From Platerodrilus igneus (Eukaryota > Arthropoda > Insecta > Coleoptera > Lycidae), in contig JARFIW010001088.1 in NCBI GenBank assembly GCA_036346225.1, positions 1,612,001 to 1,676,000 of the forward strand: a DNA stretch of 64,000 nucleotides. The letters run 5' to 3'. The notes beneath the pieces were generated by a model, which was given only the letters and a program-made list of their open reading frames with translations, had not been told where the DNA came from and made no database searches. Position numbers and translations under genes: made by a program. Shown one piece after another: positions 32,398-43,739 of this stretch. Each line of letters begins with the position of its first letter. Within the stretch, counting starts at the first letter, position 1.

Positions 32398-33965
32398 TAT
32401 GTGGATATACAAGTCTAGATAAGAGACGATAAGAGGTTGTAATAGCAACGAGTTGATATAAACAGATAAGTAGTTGTAGCTTGTTCTTGGTTCCTACATA
32501 TTAATTACGTTGAAAATACTGTTTCTGTTTGCTTTGACAATAGTGAGCCTTAATGCGGTATCAATTTTCGAATTGTTCCTGAACAAGCACGGCACGATTT
32601 TAGTTGTTTTTCTTGTGAAATAAAAGTTGTATATTAACTGTAGAGGGTGTAGTGCTAATTTCGATTAAAGTAGTATGGTTTATAGGCGAACGTGTTTGGT
32701 CGACGCACGTGTTTTTTACGGAACATTTGACGGACGGTTTTATTGTTTACGCGTGCCTTACTAATTGTTTTTAGTTGATTTTCTGTTGGAAATAAAAGTG
32801 GTAGAACTTGTTAAACTCGACCTGCACGCGTGTTTTACTCATTGTGGTTTTTTTGTTTGGTGCTTTGTCTTCTGATATTTAAACTGTGTGTGTGCGATCT
32901 AGTTTCGCGGTCCTTTTTTTTATTTTATCAGAGTAGTGCATACTTTGGATTATCCAAATACAGTTGATACTGTAGTTTCTGGATTTGCTAACCCCAAAGA
33001 ATCTACAATAGAACATTGCTTGCGCAAATTTCGTTATTGGCGAAATATAACAGATTACCGGTTTACAAAGGTATTGGTTGAAGTTTCTCGCTGCTTTTTG
33101 GATGTTTATGAAAATAATATACATTTGGTCCCAGTTGAAATTAAACTAGTGCTACAAAATATTTCGAAATTATTGTCTCGGGAAATAGAATTAACAAGAA
33201 ATTTATCAATGCTACATAGTTCCGTCGCGTGATAATGTCTGCTGCTAACACCAGTGAAATACGTAGGTGTGATTAGGGTAACGTGTGAGAAGTTCCATCA
33301 ACATCCTCACAGTCAAGGGTGTAGTGCTTCGTTAGTGCCGGACATCGTGAATCCCACACTTCAATTGCAAGGAAGCATTACTGAAGGACCTTTTGTAAGT
33401 TGAACTATTTCCTACTTGTTATTACTTTAAATATCTATCCGTTGTTTTGCCATATCTTTGTCGTTCTGATACCTTTTACCATAGACTTGCATGCTATTTA
33501 AAAAAAAAGACAAATCAACAATACTGGATGACTCATATCAATTGTGCTTACCTATTTATCTTTTGTTAAAATTTTGTCTGATTTATGTTTAATTGGTGTG
33601 TGAGGAAACGTTTCCGCTACTCCCCAATATTACCTCACTTTGTACTAAAAATTTTTGTATTGCTGTTACCGTTGTTATATTATATAGATTATCCAAACAG
33701 GTTTTTTTTTATATTCTACAAAGTACTGAACAATCTATGCTCGATCAGCATGCTGTGCTTTTTTCTTTATTTCAGATTGGCAGGACTAATTTTTTTTTTT
33801 GGTCTGCTATTCTAACTTTTTTTATTGCAGGTATTGTTACTAATTCCTTACAGCCACGTACGTTATAAGTTGGTCTGCGTTCTACAACCCCCCCTAATCT
33901 CCGATTGAGCCCGGTCATTTCTTTGATTTTCTTGGTGTTACGCTCGGCTACGAGTCAACGTAGCA
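32398..33965 (+). repeat. LTR of about 1.57 kb, copy 2 (plus)
   Basis: Begins TGTGGATATAC and ends GTAGCA, so it has TG...CA termini, followed after six bases by a tRNA-Lys primer site. Contains the LTR-internal ORF at 32936-33232, a splice donor TTTTGTAAGTTGAAC at about 33391-33405 and an acceptor-like TTTTTTATTGCAG at about 33820-33832. Its inverted partner is 28500-30158. Confidence 0.75.
32936..33232 (+). CDS. LTR-internal ORF of unknown function, copy 2
   Basis: 98 codons, beginning from a GTG, not ATG; the frame is also open upstream. The sequence has HTLDYPNTVDTVVSGFANP and FTKVLVEVSRCFLDVYENNI, then KLVLQNISKLLSREIELTRN. The same reading frame is partly kept in the other two LTR copies (29290-29604 and 63156-63583). 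The product looks alpha-helical. It could be an exon of a spliced LTR transcript or a chance conserved frame. Confidence 0.4.
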   Translation: MHTLDYPNTVDTVVSGFANPKESTIEHCLRKFRYWRNITDYRFTKVLVEVSRCFLDVYENNIHLVPVEIKLVLQNISKLLSREIELTRNLSMLHSSVA

Positions 33966-33971
33966 TAAATT

Positions 33972-33987
33972 TGGCGCCCAACGTGGT
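33972..33987 (+). promoter_or_regulatory. Primer-binding site, tRNA-Lys
   Basis: TGGCGCCCAACGTGGT: the first 15 bases are the exact complement of a tRNA-Lys 3' end as used by many retroelements. It lies six bases after the LTR's terminal CA. Confidence 0.75.
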
Positions 33988-34011
33988 GCCACGATTAACG
34001 TAACAACTGAA

Positions 34012-34379
34012 GCACGGGTATACTCCATGCTGTATTTCAAAAAGGAAGAATCAGAACGATGAGCGTAGAACAGAATTGGTGCAAATACTTTTTTCTTTGT
34101 AAAGTAATATTGAGTAGTATGTTCTTACACTTTCAAATTCTCGGGAAAAGAATGTTTAATAGCGCGATAAGCGCATATCAAATTAACAACCAAATGTAAA
34201 AGAAAACTTCTAGACTATTCAAACTGCGTAGCATGTATTGATAACAATACTTGTATGAATTAGGACGTTACGCTAATACACCGATATAGAGGTGTAATAT
34301 TGGTTGACTAACGAACTATTGTAAACTTGAAATAAAATGTACAAAATGAATTACAAAATTGTAATACTTGATTAGAAGC
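34012..34379. other. Unassigned spacer
   Basis: No feature recognised. Confidence 0.4.
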
Positions 34380-34935
34380 GTCACCTATAACAAGTAGTTA
34401 TACAAAATGTCGAGGTTGAAGTGTCGGAGAAATTTGAGAAAGTCGGAAATTGAACGAAAATATTTAGTCGGGTGAAATTGATCGTAACAAGTTCTTCATC
34501 AACAAATAAAAAAAAAATCAACGGGTTGTTTGTTATGCATTTCTTGAACACGTCTTCTATTATTCTCGAATTAGTATCAAATACAAATGTTTTCAAATTA
34601 TCTCCAGTAATTTCATTTCATTTTATATTAGCCGAATTTACTTCGCTAATTATTGCATCGAACGACGAATTACTCCAGTGGAGATTTTTATTACGTCCTT
34701 AATTGTTTCTTCTACAGCTGCCTGAGAAGTACTGGGTAGACATACTTGTGCGTTTTAAACTGCAGATTCGATTTTCCTCTTTTTTCGAACACGAGTATCA
34801 ATCTCTGTGGAAGACGAAGAACTCGATTCACTTGGATGCAAAGTTTCAAATGAATATTCAAACGGTTCTTCATCAGATAAAATTTCATTCATCAGGGCTT
34901 CTAATCTAAGTTATTCTTTTTCATAATCGCCCATT
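34380..34935 (-). pseudogene. piggyBac-type transposase N-terminus, fragment
   Basis: From an ATG at 34935 (MGDYEKE, then a stop) the decayed frame gives an acidic, Ser-rich N-terminus (NEILSDEEPFEYSFE, SESSSSSTE) typical of piggyBac transposases. It is followed in another register by SSFDAIISEVNSANIK and LKTFVFDTNSRIIEDVFKKC. The DDE catalytic domain is missing. The terminal repeat at 35254-35276 lies about 320 bp upstream, as expected for the 5' end. Confidence 0.6.
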
Positions 34936-35253
34936 TTCTAGTGTCAAAAAATGCACACTCGACCAACTACATTTACTAGCACGATATAAATGAATAAGTA
35001 ACAGAAGTATACGTCTACAATAATGCACAAAACACAAGTTTCAACTTGTTTCTGTGAATCACGTACGCGTCATTCGGCCTGCTTGTGAAAAAATGTGTTC
35101 TAGCGCCGCGTGGTTCAGACATGATTCAGACCTAAAAATACTACTTCCTGAAAAAAACAAATCTGAAAAAAATTGCATACATATATTTGTACATCTCGCA
35201 ACAACTACAACAAAAAAAAAATATTGCGACCTATGAGATCCTCAAAATTTTAA

Positions 35254-35276
35254 ACTTGCGGCAGTCAACGGGTTAA
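35254..35276 (-). repeat. piggyBac 5' terminal end with TTAA target site
   Basis: On the minus strand TTAA is followed by CCCGTTGACTGCCGCAAG, the form of a piggyBac terminus. No 3' terminus was found, so the element is truncated. Confidence 0.6.
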
Positions 35277-36148
35277 TGTATTGCCATGCATTGCTTATGA
35301 GCATTTTCTGACACTTTATATCCCAACAAATTAAATGCAGCTGTGTTTTTATTTCTTACTGTGTCTTGTGATTTTGTACTGTGATATGGTGCTGCGCCAC
35401 ACCCTGAATTACTGGACTATGGAATAGTATGTGATCTAGTCTTTCGGTGATTACATGTTCGTTTCTGCCATAATTCGTTATGTTCTTTTCAGGTGCATAG
35501 CTGAAATAGGGCTTACCCCCAGTCTATTGTCACTCATTTATTATTACGTGTTTAGGATTTTTTTCGGTTTGAGCTTGTACTACTAGCAATTTTGTAAACC
35601 TCTTACGTTCTCGTTTTTTCCCCCAGTAGTTTACTTCTGTGTGTTTGGTGAGAAAATTTAATGGTGGATTTCTGGAACTATTGGCACAGATTGCGTAAAT
35701 GTAGTGTACAGTGTACAGTTTATTTTAAGAAATAAGTATAATAGAAATGTTTGAGCAAAGCGGTAGTTTTATCTTAAAAATTGGTTTACATTCAAACTTT
35801 TGAAAAAATATTCTCTCATTTGGTTGTACATCCGGTCTGCGTTTTGGTCAAATATTTTAGGATCTGGTGTTAGAATCGGTGAACTTACCCTACTGATACC
35901 GTACTATTACATTGAAATATTTGTAGTTCTGTATTAGAAGAAGTGTCTGTCCGCGATAGTTTGAATGATTGTAACAAAATGTATAAGTTAAGCAAGTAAG
36001 GGAAAGTATATGCTTTATTAATAATGTAAGGAGCAAACAACTGTGGCACAATGGTAGTGACAATTTAAGAGTTTTGCTTAAAATTATTGTATTGTTCCTT
36101 GCCCCTGCAAAATATTTTTGTAATGTATTTGTAACACAGTATTACTAC
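35277..36148. other. Region downstream of the dehydrogenase stop codon
   Basis: Nothing coding. The 3' untranslated region of the dehydrogenase gene should lie in the upper part (below 36149 on the minus strand); a polyadenylation signal could not be fixed with confidence. Confidence 0.4.
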
Positions 36149-36342
36149 TTACGCTTGTAAACGTAGCCCAGCGTCTAATCGAACCACTTCTCCATTCAAA
36201 ATTGGATTTTCCACGATACTCTGCACAAACTTTGCAAATGCACTTGGGCTTGCAAATCCATGAGGAAATACTATGCTTTTAAGTATTACTGAAATTGTTT
36301 CAGAATTGTATGCAGGGCCGATTATTGGTGTATCGAAGGCAC
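36149..36342 (-). CDS. Short-chain dehydrogenase (HSD17B10-like), last exon
   Basis: 194 nt with acceptor AATTTTAG before 36342 and stop TAA at 36151-36149. It completes a split Gly codon (phase 1) left by the exon at 50854-51091, then reads AFDTPIIGP, ASPSAFAKFVQSIVENP and ends LNGEVVRLDAGLRLQA. The C-terminal helix and NGE-V-R-LD signature are those of type 2 hydroxyacyl-CoA dehydrogenase. The usual length of the protein is about 255-260 residues, and this exon supplies the last 64 codons including the stop. The intron to the previous exon is 14.5 kb and holds the LINE, the second Penelope element and the MITE. Confidence 0.9.
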
Positions 36343-37559
36343 CTAAAATTTTTTTATTTAGACACCATGTAATGGATGATATTTGCTACAGTTTTAATAA
36401 ATAAATCAATGAGTGAAGTATATAGGCATACAAATTTAAATAGCTGCGGTTTTTATTTTAAAACAGAAATCTTGGTATACTGTAATTAGATATGTTCTCA
36501 GGGTACGAGATAGAAATTGTTTTTTCGATAAGGAGATATAAATTCCAAAAGGATCATTTTTCGATACAAAAGGCAAGTGGAGCGACTGATCTTTGTATAC
36601 ATTATAATGGTCTTTCTAAACCGAAAATATTCATAAGTGAATTTATATATAAGAACCAATTTTTGTGCTTCGTACGCTTATAGCATACCTACTAAGTTTA
36701 CTTTCTATTTCACGTGAGCCCTAAACAGATTATTGCTCTTAATAAATGGTGCCGGTAAACTTTTTAAATTTTCTGCTATGGTGATATCCGTATTTTAGAG
36801 ATATACGCAACTATAGTAGCTAAACCAGACAAACAAATAAAATAGATTAAGTATATATTTTCAATAGGATTTTAAGAACTGATTGATAAATTAGGTTGTT
36901 TACGTAGTTCAGCCAGAAAGAGATCGTCACTAGCAACTTAAAATACATGCGTAAGATAATAAGTTGTTTATGGTTGTAGAGTGGATGGAGTTAACCACAT
37001 GTAAAGAGAATGGATAACGGTAGATGCCATTAAGAATCCAATAACCAGATGAAAAAAGTTATCGTGGTTGACCGAAAGCTTTAATGTATTAAATACAGTT
37101 CTGAATGTTGACACAATTTTCCCACAATAAACCACACAACTACATAATTCTAAGCGTGCAGGTCATATTTCAATTGTTAAGTTCTGATTGAAACACAATT
37201 ACAACACTCAATTAATTTAAATAGCAGTATTCAGATATTTTGAACTAATTAATACATAATATATTAATCTATGGGTTATTGGGATCACTTACAGCACTCC
37301 AGTAAGAGACTACTTGCCTTTCTCCTCCGCATGGCTCTCTAACGGTTCAACCTACCTTTCAAGAAGGGGATTTTCTAACACAATCGATGGTGTTCCAGAA
37401 AAATAATAAACAAAAAGCTCCAAGTAAACGTCCAAGTTGTAATTGGTAATTATTATAATATACAAGTTAGGTGGATTATTAAGTTGACAATAAACGATCG
37501 TACTGGATAAATCCTTCTAGTCAGCTATCAAGCAAATTAAAATTTATTAATTTAATATT
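36343..37559. other. Intron, no feature seen
   Basis: AT-rich DNA without a recognisable gene or repeat. Confidence 0.4.
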
Positions 37560-37599
37560 TCATCATCATTGGGTCTTCAATCCTAGAGCTGTTTGGATG

Positions 37600-38070
37600 T
37601 GTACTTCAATTTTTTCCTATTCTGAGCTAACTTATACATTTCTTACTTTCACACTATCTGTATGTATTAGTTTAATCTAGGTCTACCTCTACCTCTCTTT
37701 TCTCCTATCTCTGCATCTAATATAATACATCACGCAGTACTCCCTCATGCCTTAGTAACTGTCCTATCATCCTGTCGTTCCTATCTTTTATTGTTTCCCA
37801 CATATTTCTGTTTTCTCCTACCACTTCTGGTGTCTTTTTTTCTTAACTTTATTTGTCCATGATATCTTTCTTCATCATACGTCTGAAGTACCGTATTGCC
37901 AAGGATTCTATTTTTTTCGTGCCCGCTTCTCCTACTGTCTAGGTTTCTCAGCCATACAGTGCTGTGCTTCACACATTCGCTTTCAACAATCCTTTTTTTT
38001 CTCTATATTTGATATCTTGTAACACAGCAGCTGCTTTTTCTTGTAACAGCACGACCTAGTGCTAATCCTT
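37600..38070 (-). repeat. LINE 3' tail, copy 1 of a direct duplication
   Basis: Shares its series of motifs (TTTGTCCATGATATCTTTC, then CATACAGTGCTGTGC) with 38350-38830 (TTTGTTCATAATATCTTC, then CGGCAGTGCTGTGC). The offset is about 760 bp. Confidence 0.7.
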
Positions 38071-38349
38071 TCTTTATATCTTCTGCATTTTTCCCTACTA
38101 TTGTTTTTTAAAAGTATACCCTATTTCACCGATATTCAATGGTACACGAAGGGGGTTAAGTAACCTGACGACTACCAAGATTTTCCACAATTTAGACACT
38201 TGCCAAATCAATAGTTTCCAATTACTCCTTTTGCACAACCAACATTTGTTGAGAATATTGCAAAAACACCACCAGTAGTTGTTTAAGATAATCATCAGGT
38301 TCAAATGAAATTACCTTTTCATCACAAAGTTTTCCTTCCTGGACCTCCA

Positions 38350-38830
38350 TTGATTCCTATTCTCTTCTAAGCTAGACATTTTCCTGAAATTTTCACAGCC
38401 TATATCTTTTACTATCTGTCTACAATAGTCTAATCTAGGTCTATCTCTATTTTACTTTGTTCCTGTCTCTGCTTCCAATATATTTCGCACTATATCCTCG
38501 TGCATTAGTACGTATACTATCGTTGTATCTTTCCTATTTTTACTGTTTTCCACATATTTCTTCCTTCCTCTACCAGTTCTAGAATCTATATGTTCTTAAC
38601 TTTGTTTGTTCATAATATCTTCATCATACGGCTGTAACACCACATTCCAAAAGTTCCTTTTTCCTGTCCTCTTTTCTTATAGTCCACTTTTCACAGCCGG
38701 CAGTGCTGTGCTGCACACATATGCTTTGAGCAATCTTTTACTTGTTTCTATGTTTGTTGTCTTTGAACACAGTAATTACTTTTTCTTGTTATATGTAGCA
38801 CAATCTTGTGCTAATCTTTGTTTTATTTCT
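38350..38830 (-). repeat. LINE 3' tail, copy 2 of a direct duplication
   Basis: Counterpart of 37600-38070 at lower identity; it lies directly after the RT core on the minus strand. Confidence 0.7.
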
Positions 38831-39329
38831 TTTGCACTTTTTCCATCTTTCTTATTTGATCTTCTAGGTAGCAAAAATGCTTGTATTCTTGTAAGTTCTC
38901 GTTTCCTATTTGTATTCTAGTTTTTGACCTATTTACCTCTCCTTCACAGACCAATACTTTAGCTTTACCTTTGTTAATTTTTATACCATACCTCTCTGTC
39001 AATACTGTTCCCATTTCATTAAGATCAGGTTGCAACTCTTTCTTGCTAAATGCTAATACCGCTATATCATCGGCAAATCTAAGCATATCAATTGGTCGTC
39101 TCTGCATAATAATTCTAAATGTATTTCTACATTTGGCGGTATTCGTTGCCTCTTCGATATATAAGTTAAAATTAACGGATATGTCACATCCCTGTCCCAT
39201 CTATTTTGTAATATTTACTTCTCTACGTTCCTGCTATAATTCTATTACAGCAGTTTATTCTTTGTATTAAGCTATGTACTATCCGTTTATCCCTATAGCT
39301 CATTCCAATCTTTTTGATTGTTCCGTTCT

Positions 39330-39930
39330 TGTAAATAATTTATAGTTAAAATTTATTATGACATTGAGCTTGTTGGTTATTCTAACTTCGTAGCGGTAGA
39401 TTAAATTTTTGTTAGTGCAAATTCTCTCCAATGTGTTTTACTAAGCACCCGCTAACCTGTGCCGTGAATGGTGAACGTTGTGTTAGTGCGCGGCCGCAAA
39501 CAATATCGATTGGAATATCCAAGAAGCTTGCTCAAGTAGTATCGCCCAGACCGCAGTCGCCTACAGTCGTAGTCGCATATACCACTATCGAATATACTAC
39601 ATTGATTGTACAAGGATAGTGTCGTCCTTTCAATTGTTCACACCGCTTTGTGTGTGAACCGCTTTGTGTATGAACCGCTGTCGAGTTTGCACGTGCCGCA
39701 TGTTGTTAATTGGTTCCAACGTTTCTTTCATCTGCCGCCGCACCATTAAAGGTAGGTGCTAAAGTAAACGCTTTTATTTTGATTTGTTGACGAACACTTA
39801 ATTATCTGTTGCTTGTTAAAATATCATTAAATTTAAATACAGTCCATTTTATCTCGCCTTTGAGCTATTCGAAATTTACGCCGCATTTTACATTGAGTAC
39901 TTCGAAGATTTTTCCCATTTTTTATTGCCG
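39330..39930. other. Insertion in LINE, unknown origin
   Basis: RT coding stops at about 39930 and resumes at about 39320. Between lies a less AT-rich stretch with GCGGCCGC at 39489 and direct repeats of TGTGTGAACCGCTTTGTG (about 39649 and 39668). A SINE, LTR piece or MITE is possible; I cannot identify it. Confidence 0.4.
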
Positions 39931-41989
39931 TTCGCTTTTTCCAGATTACAAACCCTATATACACTACTTCTCCGTTTTCACCATTAAGACTAAAATTGCC
40001 TCCCGTGTTCCCTTATTTCGCCTAAACACAAATTGATCTTTCTCTATTATTTCTTCGGTCCATTTTTCCATCCGTCTTTGTACAATTTTAGTTCAAATTT
40101 TTGATACGTGTGCCGTTAAATTTATTATTCGGAAATTTTCACATCCACTGAACCTCTCTTTTTTGATATAGAGATTATGGTAAAATCTTTTGGTATCTTG
40201 CCTACCCCATACATATAAGTTACAAGTTTGAAGAGATGTTCTTTTACAGCTTGTCCAGCGGCTTTTAGAGTTTCTTCTTGTACCTTATCTATACCCAGTA
40301 CTTTATTAGTTTTTAGGTTTCTTAATGCTAATTCGAATTCTTTTCTAAGTATAGTATATCCCAAGCCATCCTTATCAATGTCTAGCTCCTATTTTAATGC
40401 AGCTAGTTCCGGTGTTGCATATAAATTATCTATAAATTTTTGCCATCTAACCGCTTTCTCTACATTTTCTATAATGACGTCTGCTCCCGCGCTCCATCCT
40501 AGTTTGTACCTCTTTCAACTTTTCATCAATCCATTGTTATTTACCTTTTTTGCATTTGCAAATAATTTCCCATTCTATAGCTTTGTATCTATGTTTCCCT
40601 GCTTAGTTTGCTCTGTATTGTATTTTTGACTTTCTTACATTACATTTAGAATATTCTTTGTTACCCATAGTTTCTTATTTTCCTTCTCTTTAGACCCCAT
40701 AATATCTCTAACCGTCATGTCTAAGCTACATTTAATATTATTCCATTCTCTTTCTACTTCCTAGGTATCAGAAATTTTCCCGATGTCTTTTAGCAATTCC
40801 TCTGATTTTTTTCAAATCTTTTTTTGGATATCTTTATCTTTTGGTTTCTCAAAGTCAAAGTGCCTTTTCTGTTTTTTTTTAATTTTTGAATTTAAGCTCG
40901 TCTTCCATAGTTACTCTGTTGTGATCAGTATTTAAATCTTTGGGTAACTTCTACAGTCTTTTACTTGATCCATAAATCGTTGTTATACAAGAATGTAATA
41001 TATTTGATATCTATCTATGCCTCCTGGCATCTTCCAGGTGTATCATCCTCAAGCATGATGCTGGAATAATGTGTTTGTGATGGTTAAATTGTCTTTGTCG
41101 CAAAATTCTACTAGCCAATTTCCCCTGTCGTTTCTCGTGCCAAAACCAAATAAACCTACTACCATTCCTTCCCTCCACTCACTTATCTTTACATCAAAAT
41201 CTCCCGTAATTATTAAATTTTCACGTTATTTACGAATCCTAGTATATCTTCGATATCTTTGTAGATCTCTTCTACCTCCTTATCACTGTAGCTAGAGGTA
41301 GGCATCTATATGTGTATTAATACCGTATTTACCGGTTTAGATTCTCATCTAACTATGAGTACCCTTTCGTTCTTTTTGTCAGTAGCTTTCTGCACATTTT
41401 CCGTCTATTTCCGCATTACTAGCCCCACTCTTGAATTTTCTTCCTCTGATCTTGTGTCAATTATCTTAAAGTCTCCGCTCCAAGAATCCCTTGCTTCTGG
41501 CTACCGAACTTAGTTAATCCCTACTATGTCGAATACTAACTTATCCATTTCAATTTTCAAATTCTCTAGCTTACCTACCTGCTCCATGCTTCTAACATTT
41601 CACACTTTGACTCTCGAAATGTTCCTGGTTCTTCTTTTGAACTAGTCAATCACATACTTCAAAGTCGTTCCCACCCGCAAATCCGAAATGAAGGCCATTT
41701 TAACTTCGTAATCTTTTACCCCAGAGGATCCCATCATTTGAAAAAAGCGCTTTTGGTAACACTGTGTACTTGGGAGGCAATTTGCTGGTTCCCCCTTGTT
41801 TTCTATATCGCAGCAGTGTGTTTTAGAATGCCATACCGACCCCTTGGTTTCTACCATTTTAAGTACCGAAATAACTGCTGCCCTCTTTCAGGGACCTATT
41901 TTAGACGGTTTAACTCCTCTCTAAGAACCCTGCTAGTTTGACTAAACCTACAGTACGGCTCTTTAGTTTACTGAAACGTGCTAGCCATT

Positions 41990-43739
41990 CTACCCGTTCT
42001 AGTATCCTAGAATTTCTTCAAGGTGGATGTCCGTGCAGAACAGTTTAATATTTCATTTAATATTTGTTATTAAAACGATACCTTATTTTTTTATTTCAAC
42101 TAGATGCAGGCAAAGTCCAAACCCGGAAAATACATTAACTATTTTATACATACACAATTTATATACACTTATCGTATCAAAAGTATTTTGAGTAATTATT
42201 GTTTTCTTGATTTGGTTTCTTACATCAACATCATTATACAAAACATGCAAGTCGCGTGTTTCATATTTCTAGATTATTAGAATATCTAGGTTTATTCACA
42301 CAATAGCAAAATAGCATGAATGAACATTTTAATTAGGGGACTGTAATGTGAGATAAGGCGTTTAGAAACCCATAAATCAAAGGAAAACGATTGTAAAACG
42401 CGTAATAACAGTTATTAGTCAAGGTCACAGATAAACATTTTAACATTCATTTATTAAACAATATAAATTACAAACTATAGTAAGATATTTAATGATGTAA
42501 TAAATCAAAGATAACAGCAACTTAGATAAGATAACGTCCTAATGAAGTATCATCGCAAGCTAATTTCCAGGAAAGTGACATCAGTTACGTGGATAAAAAC
42601 AAACTCATTGATCTGGATCCAAATATATAAATGGGATCAAGAATCAGAACGGGGTCAATTTGCTAATTAATTGAGAGTAGTTCACGTTCACTTTTAAAAG
42701 AATAAAACGGCATGTATATGGATGAGGAGATTTAATTAATTATTCGATTTGGACATGGGCTGGTTTATAACCACCAGCATAATCTAATGGTGATAGCAAG
42801 TATATCGTTGTTTTAAATTTTTTTAAAAAATATTTGGTTTACTCTGCTTATTAAAATTAGATAGATTACATAAGAATTTTGATTATAATTTTTTTTTGTA
42901 AGTGAATAATTCAAAATTTTTATTAGGTCAAATTTCTCTTAAATTTGGTTATTATAAAAGTGTATTGAATGTATCTGATGAGCTACGTTTAACTACGGGA
43001 TAAGACGGATTATTCAAATTATGTATGTTCATTTTTTAAAAAAATTATACATAGCGTGCTTTACATAAGGAAACATTTGTGAAATACTAATAGAAAGATA
43101 GATTTTATGAACTCTTAGTATTTAACAGTTATAAAAATTTTTTTAGACTTAAGACGTGCCGACGATATAGAACTTTATTTATAAGTATGCTCGTATATAT
43201 TTTTTTGGATAATGTGTGTTAAAGAAAGATGTATGTAGATGTTGCAATTATTATTTGAAACATTGTTTGTTAATGAATATTTGAAGTCATTATAAGTTTG
43301 ATGTTGGATTCTCGTTGTTTCATTTAAACTGAACTAGCATGGTAATATGGGCATATTCAGGCAATAGTTTACACCATTTTATTGATGTTCAACAAGAGTT
43401 CATTTTATTAATCTTTTAAATGTTACAAGCCATACCAATGTGTATATTGTTATAAATTCAAAGGATTAAATTTGGGGTAAACAATGCAATTTTAAACACC
43501 CCGTATAGAAGAACGAGCAAATTATTTACGCGCAAAATTTATTTAATTTAAACGGACAAGTATTGACGTAATTTTATAAGTAATGATTGAAAGATTAAAG
43601 GTACATAAAGAAAACCAGTTTTAAAAACAAATAGAAACGCATAATTAATTTAATTTATTTTAATTCGACGTGAAATAGCATTAGAAAACACACCGGAGGA
43701 TAGAAAATCAATAATCCGAAGGCAAAAGGTTTCTTGGTA
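41990..43739. other. Intron, AT-rich
   Basis: No gene or repeat recognised. Confidence 0.4.

Larger units (their letters stand above)
37560..41860 (-). mobile_element. Non-LTR retrotransposon (APE endonuclease plus RT), rearranged
   Basis: Minus strand. The endonuclease runs from about 41620 (NVRSMEQVGKLENLK, VGLVM) to about 40900 (NWLVEFCDKDNLTITNT, then DRYQIYYILV). The RT follows with LRNLKTNKVLGIDKVQEETLK (about 40340-40275), FRRNKGTREAI (about 40020), and the active site MLRFADDIAVLA (about 39090-39055). The 3' part is an LxxLETW-type tail at 37780-38060. Frames are broken at many places, an unrelated stretch (about 39330-39930) splits the RT, and the 3' tail is present twice. It resembles the craniofacial-development-protein-2-like endonuclease/RT LINEs. 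Confidence 0.8.

Noticed and set aside
28500..33965. One 5.5-kb foldback DNA transposon
   Set aside because: Inverted arms and TGTTACG ends would fit, but a tRNA-Lys primer site next to TG...CA ends, and a single third copy elsewhere, favour LTRs; no outer target duplication was found. Not fully excluded.
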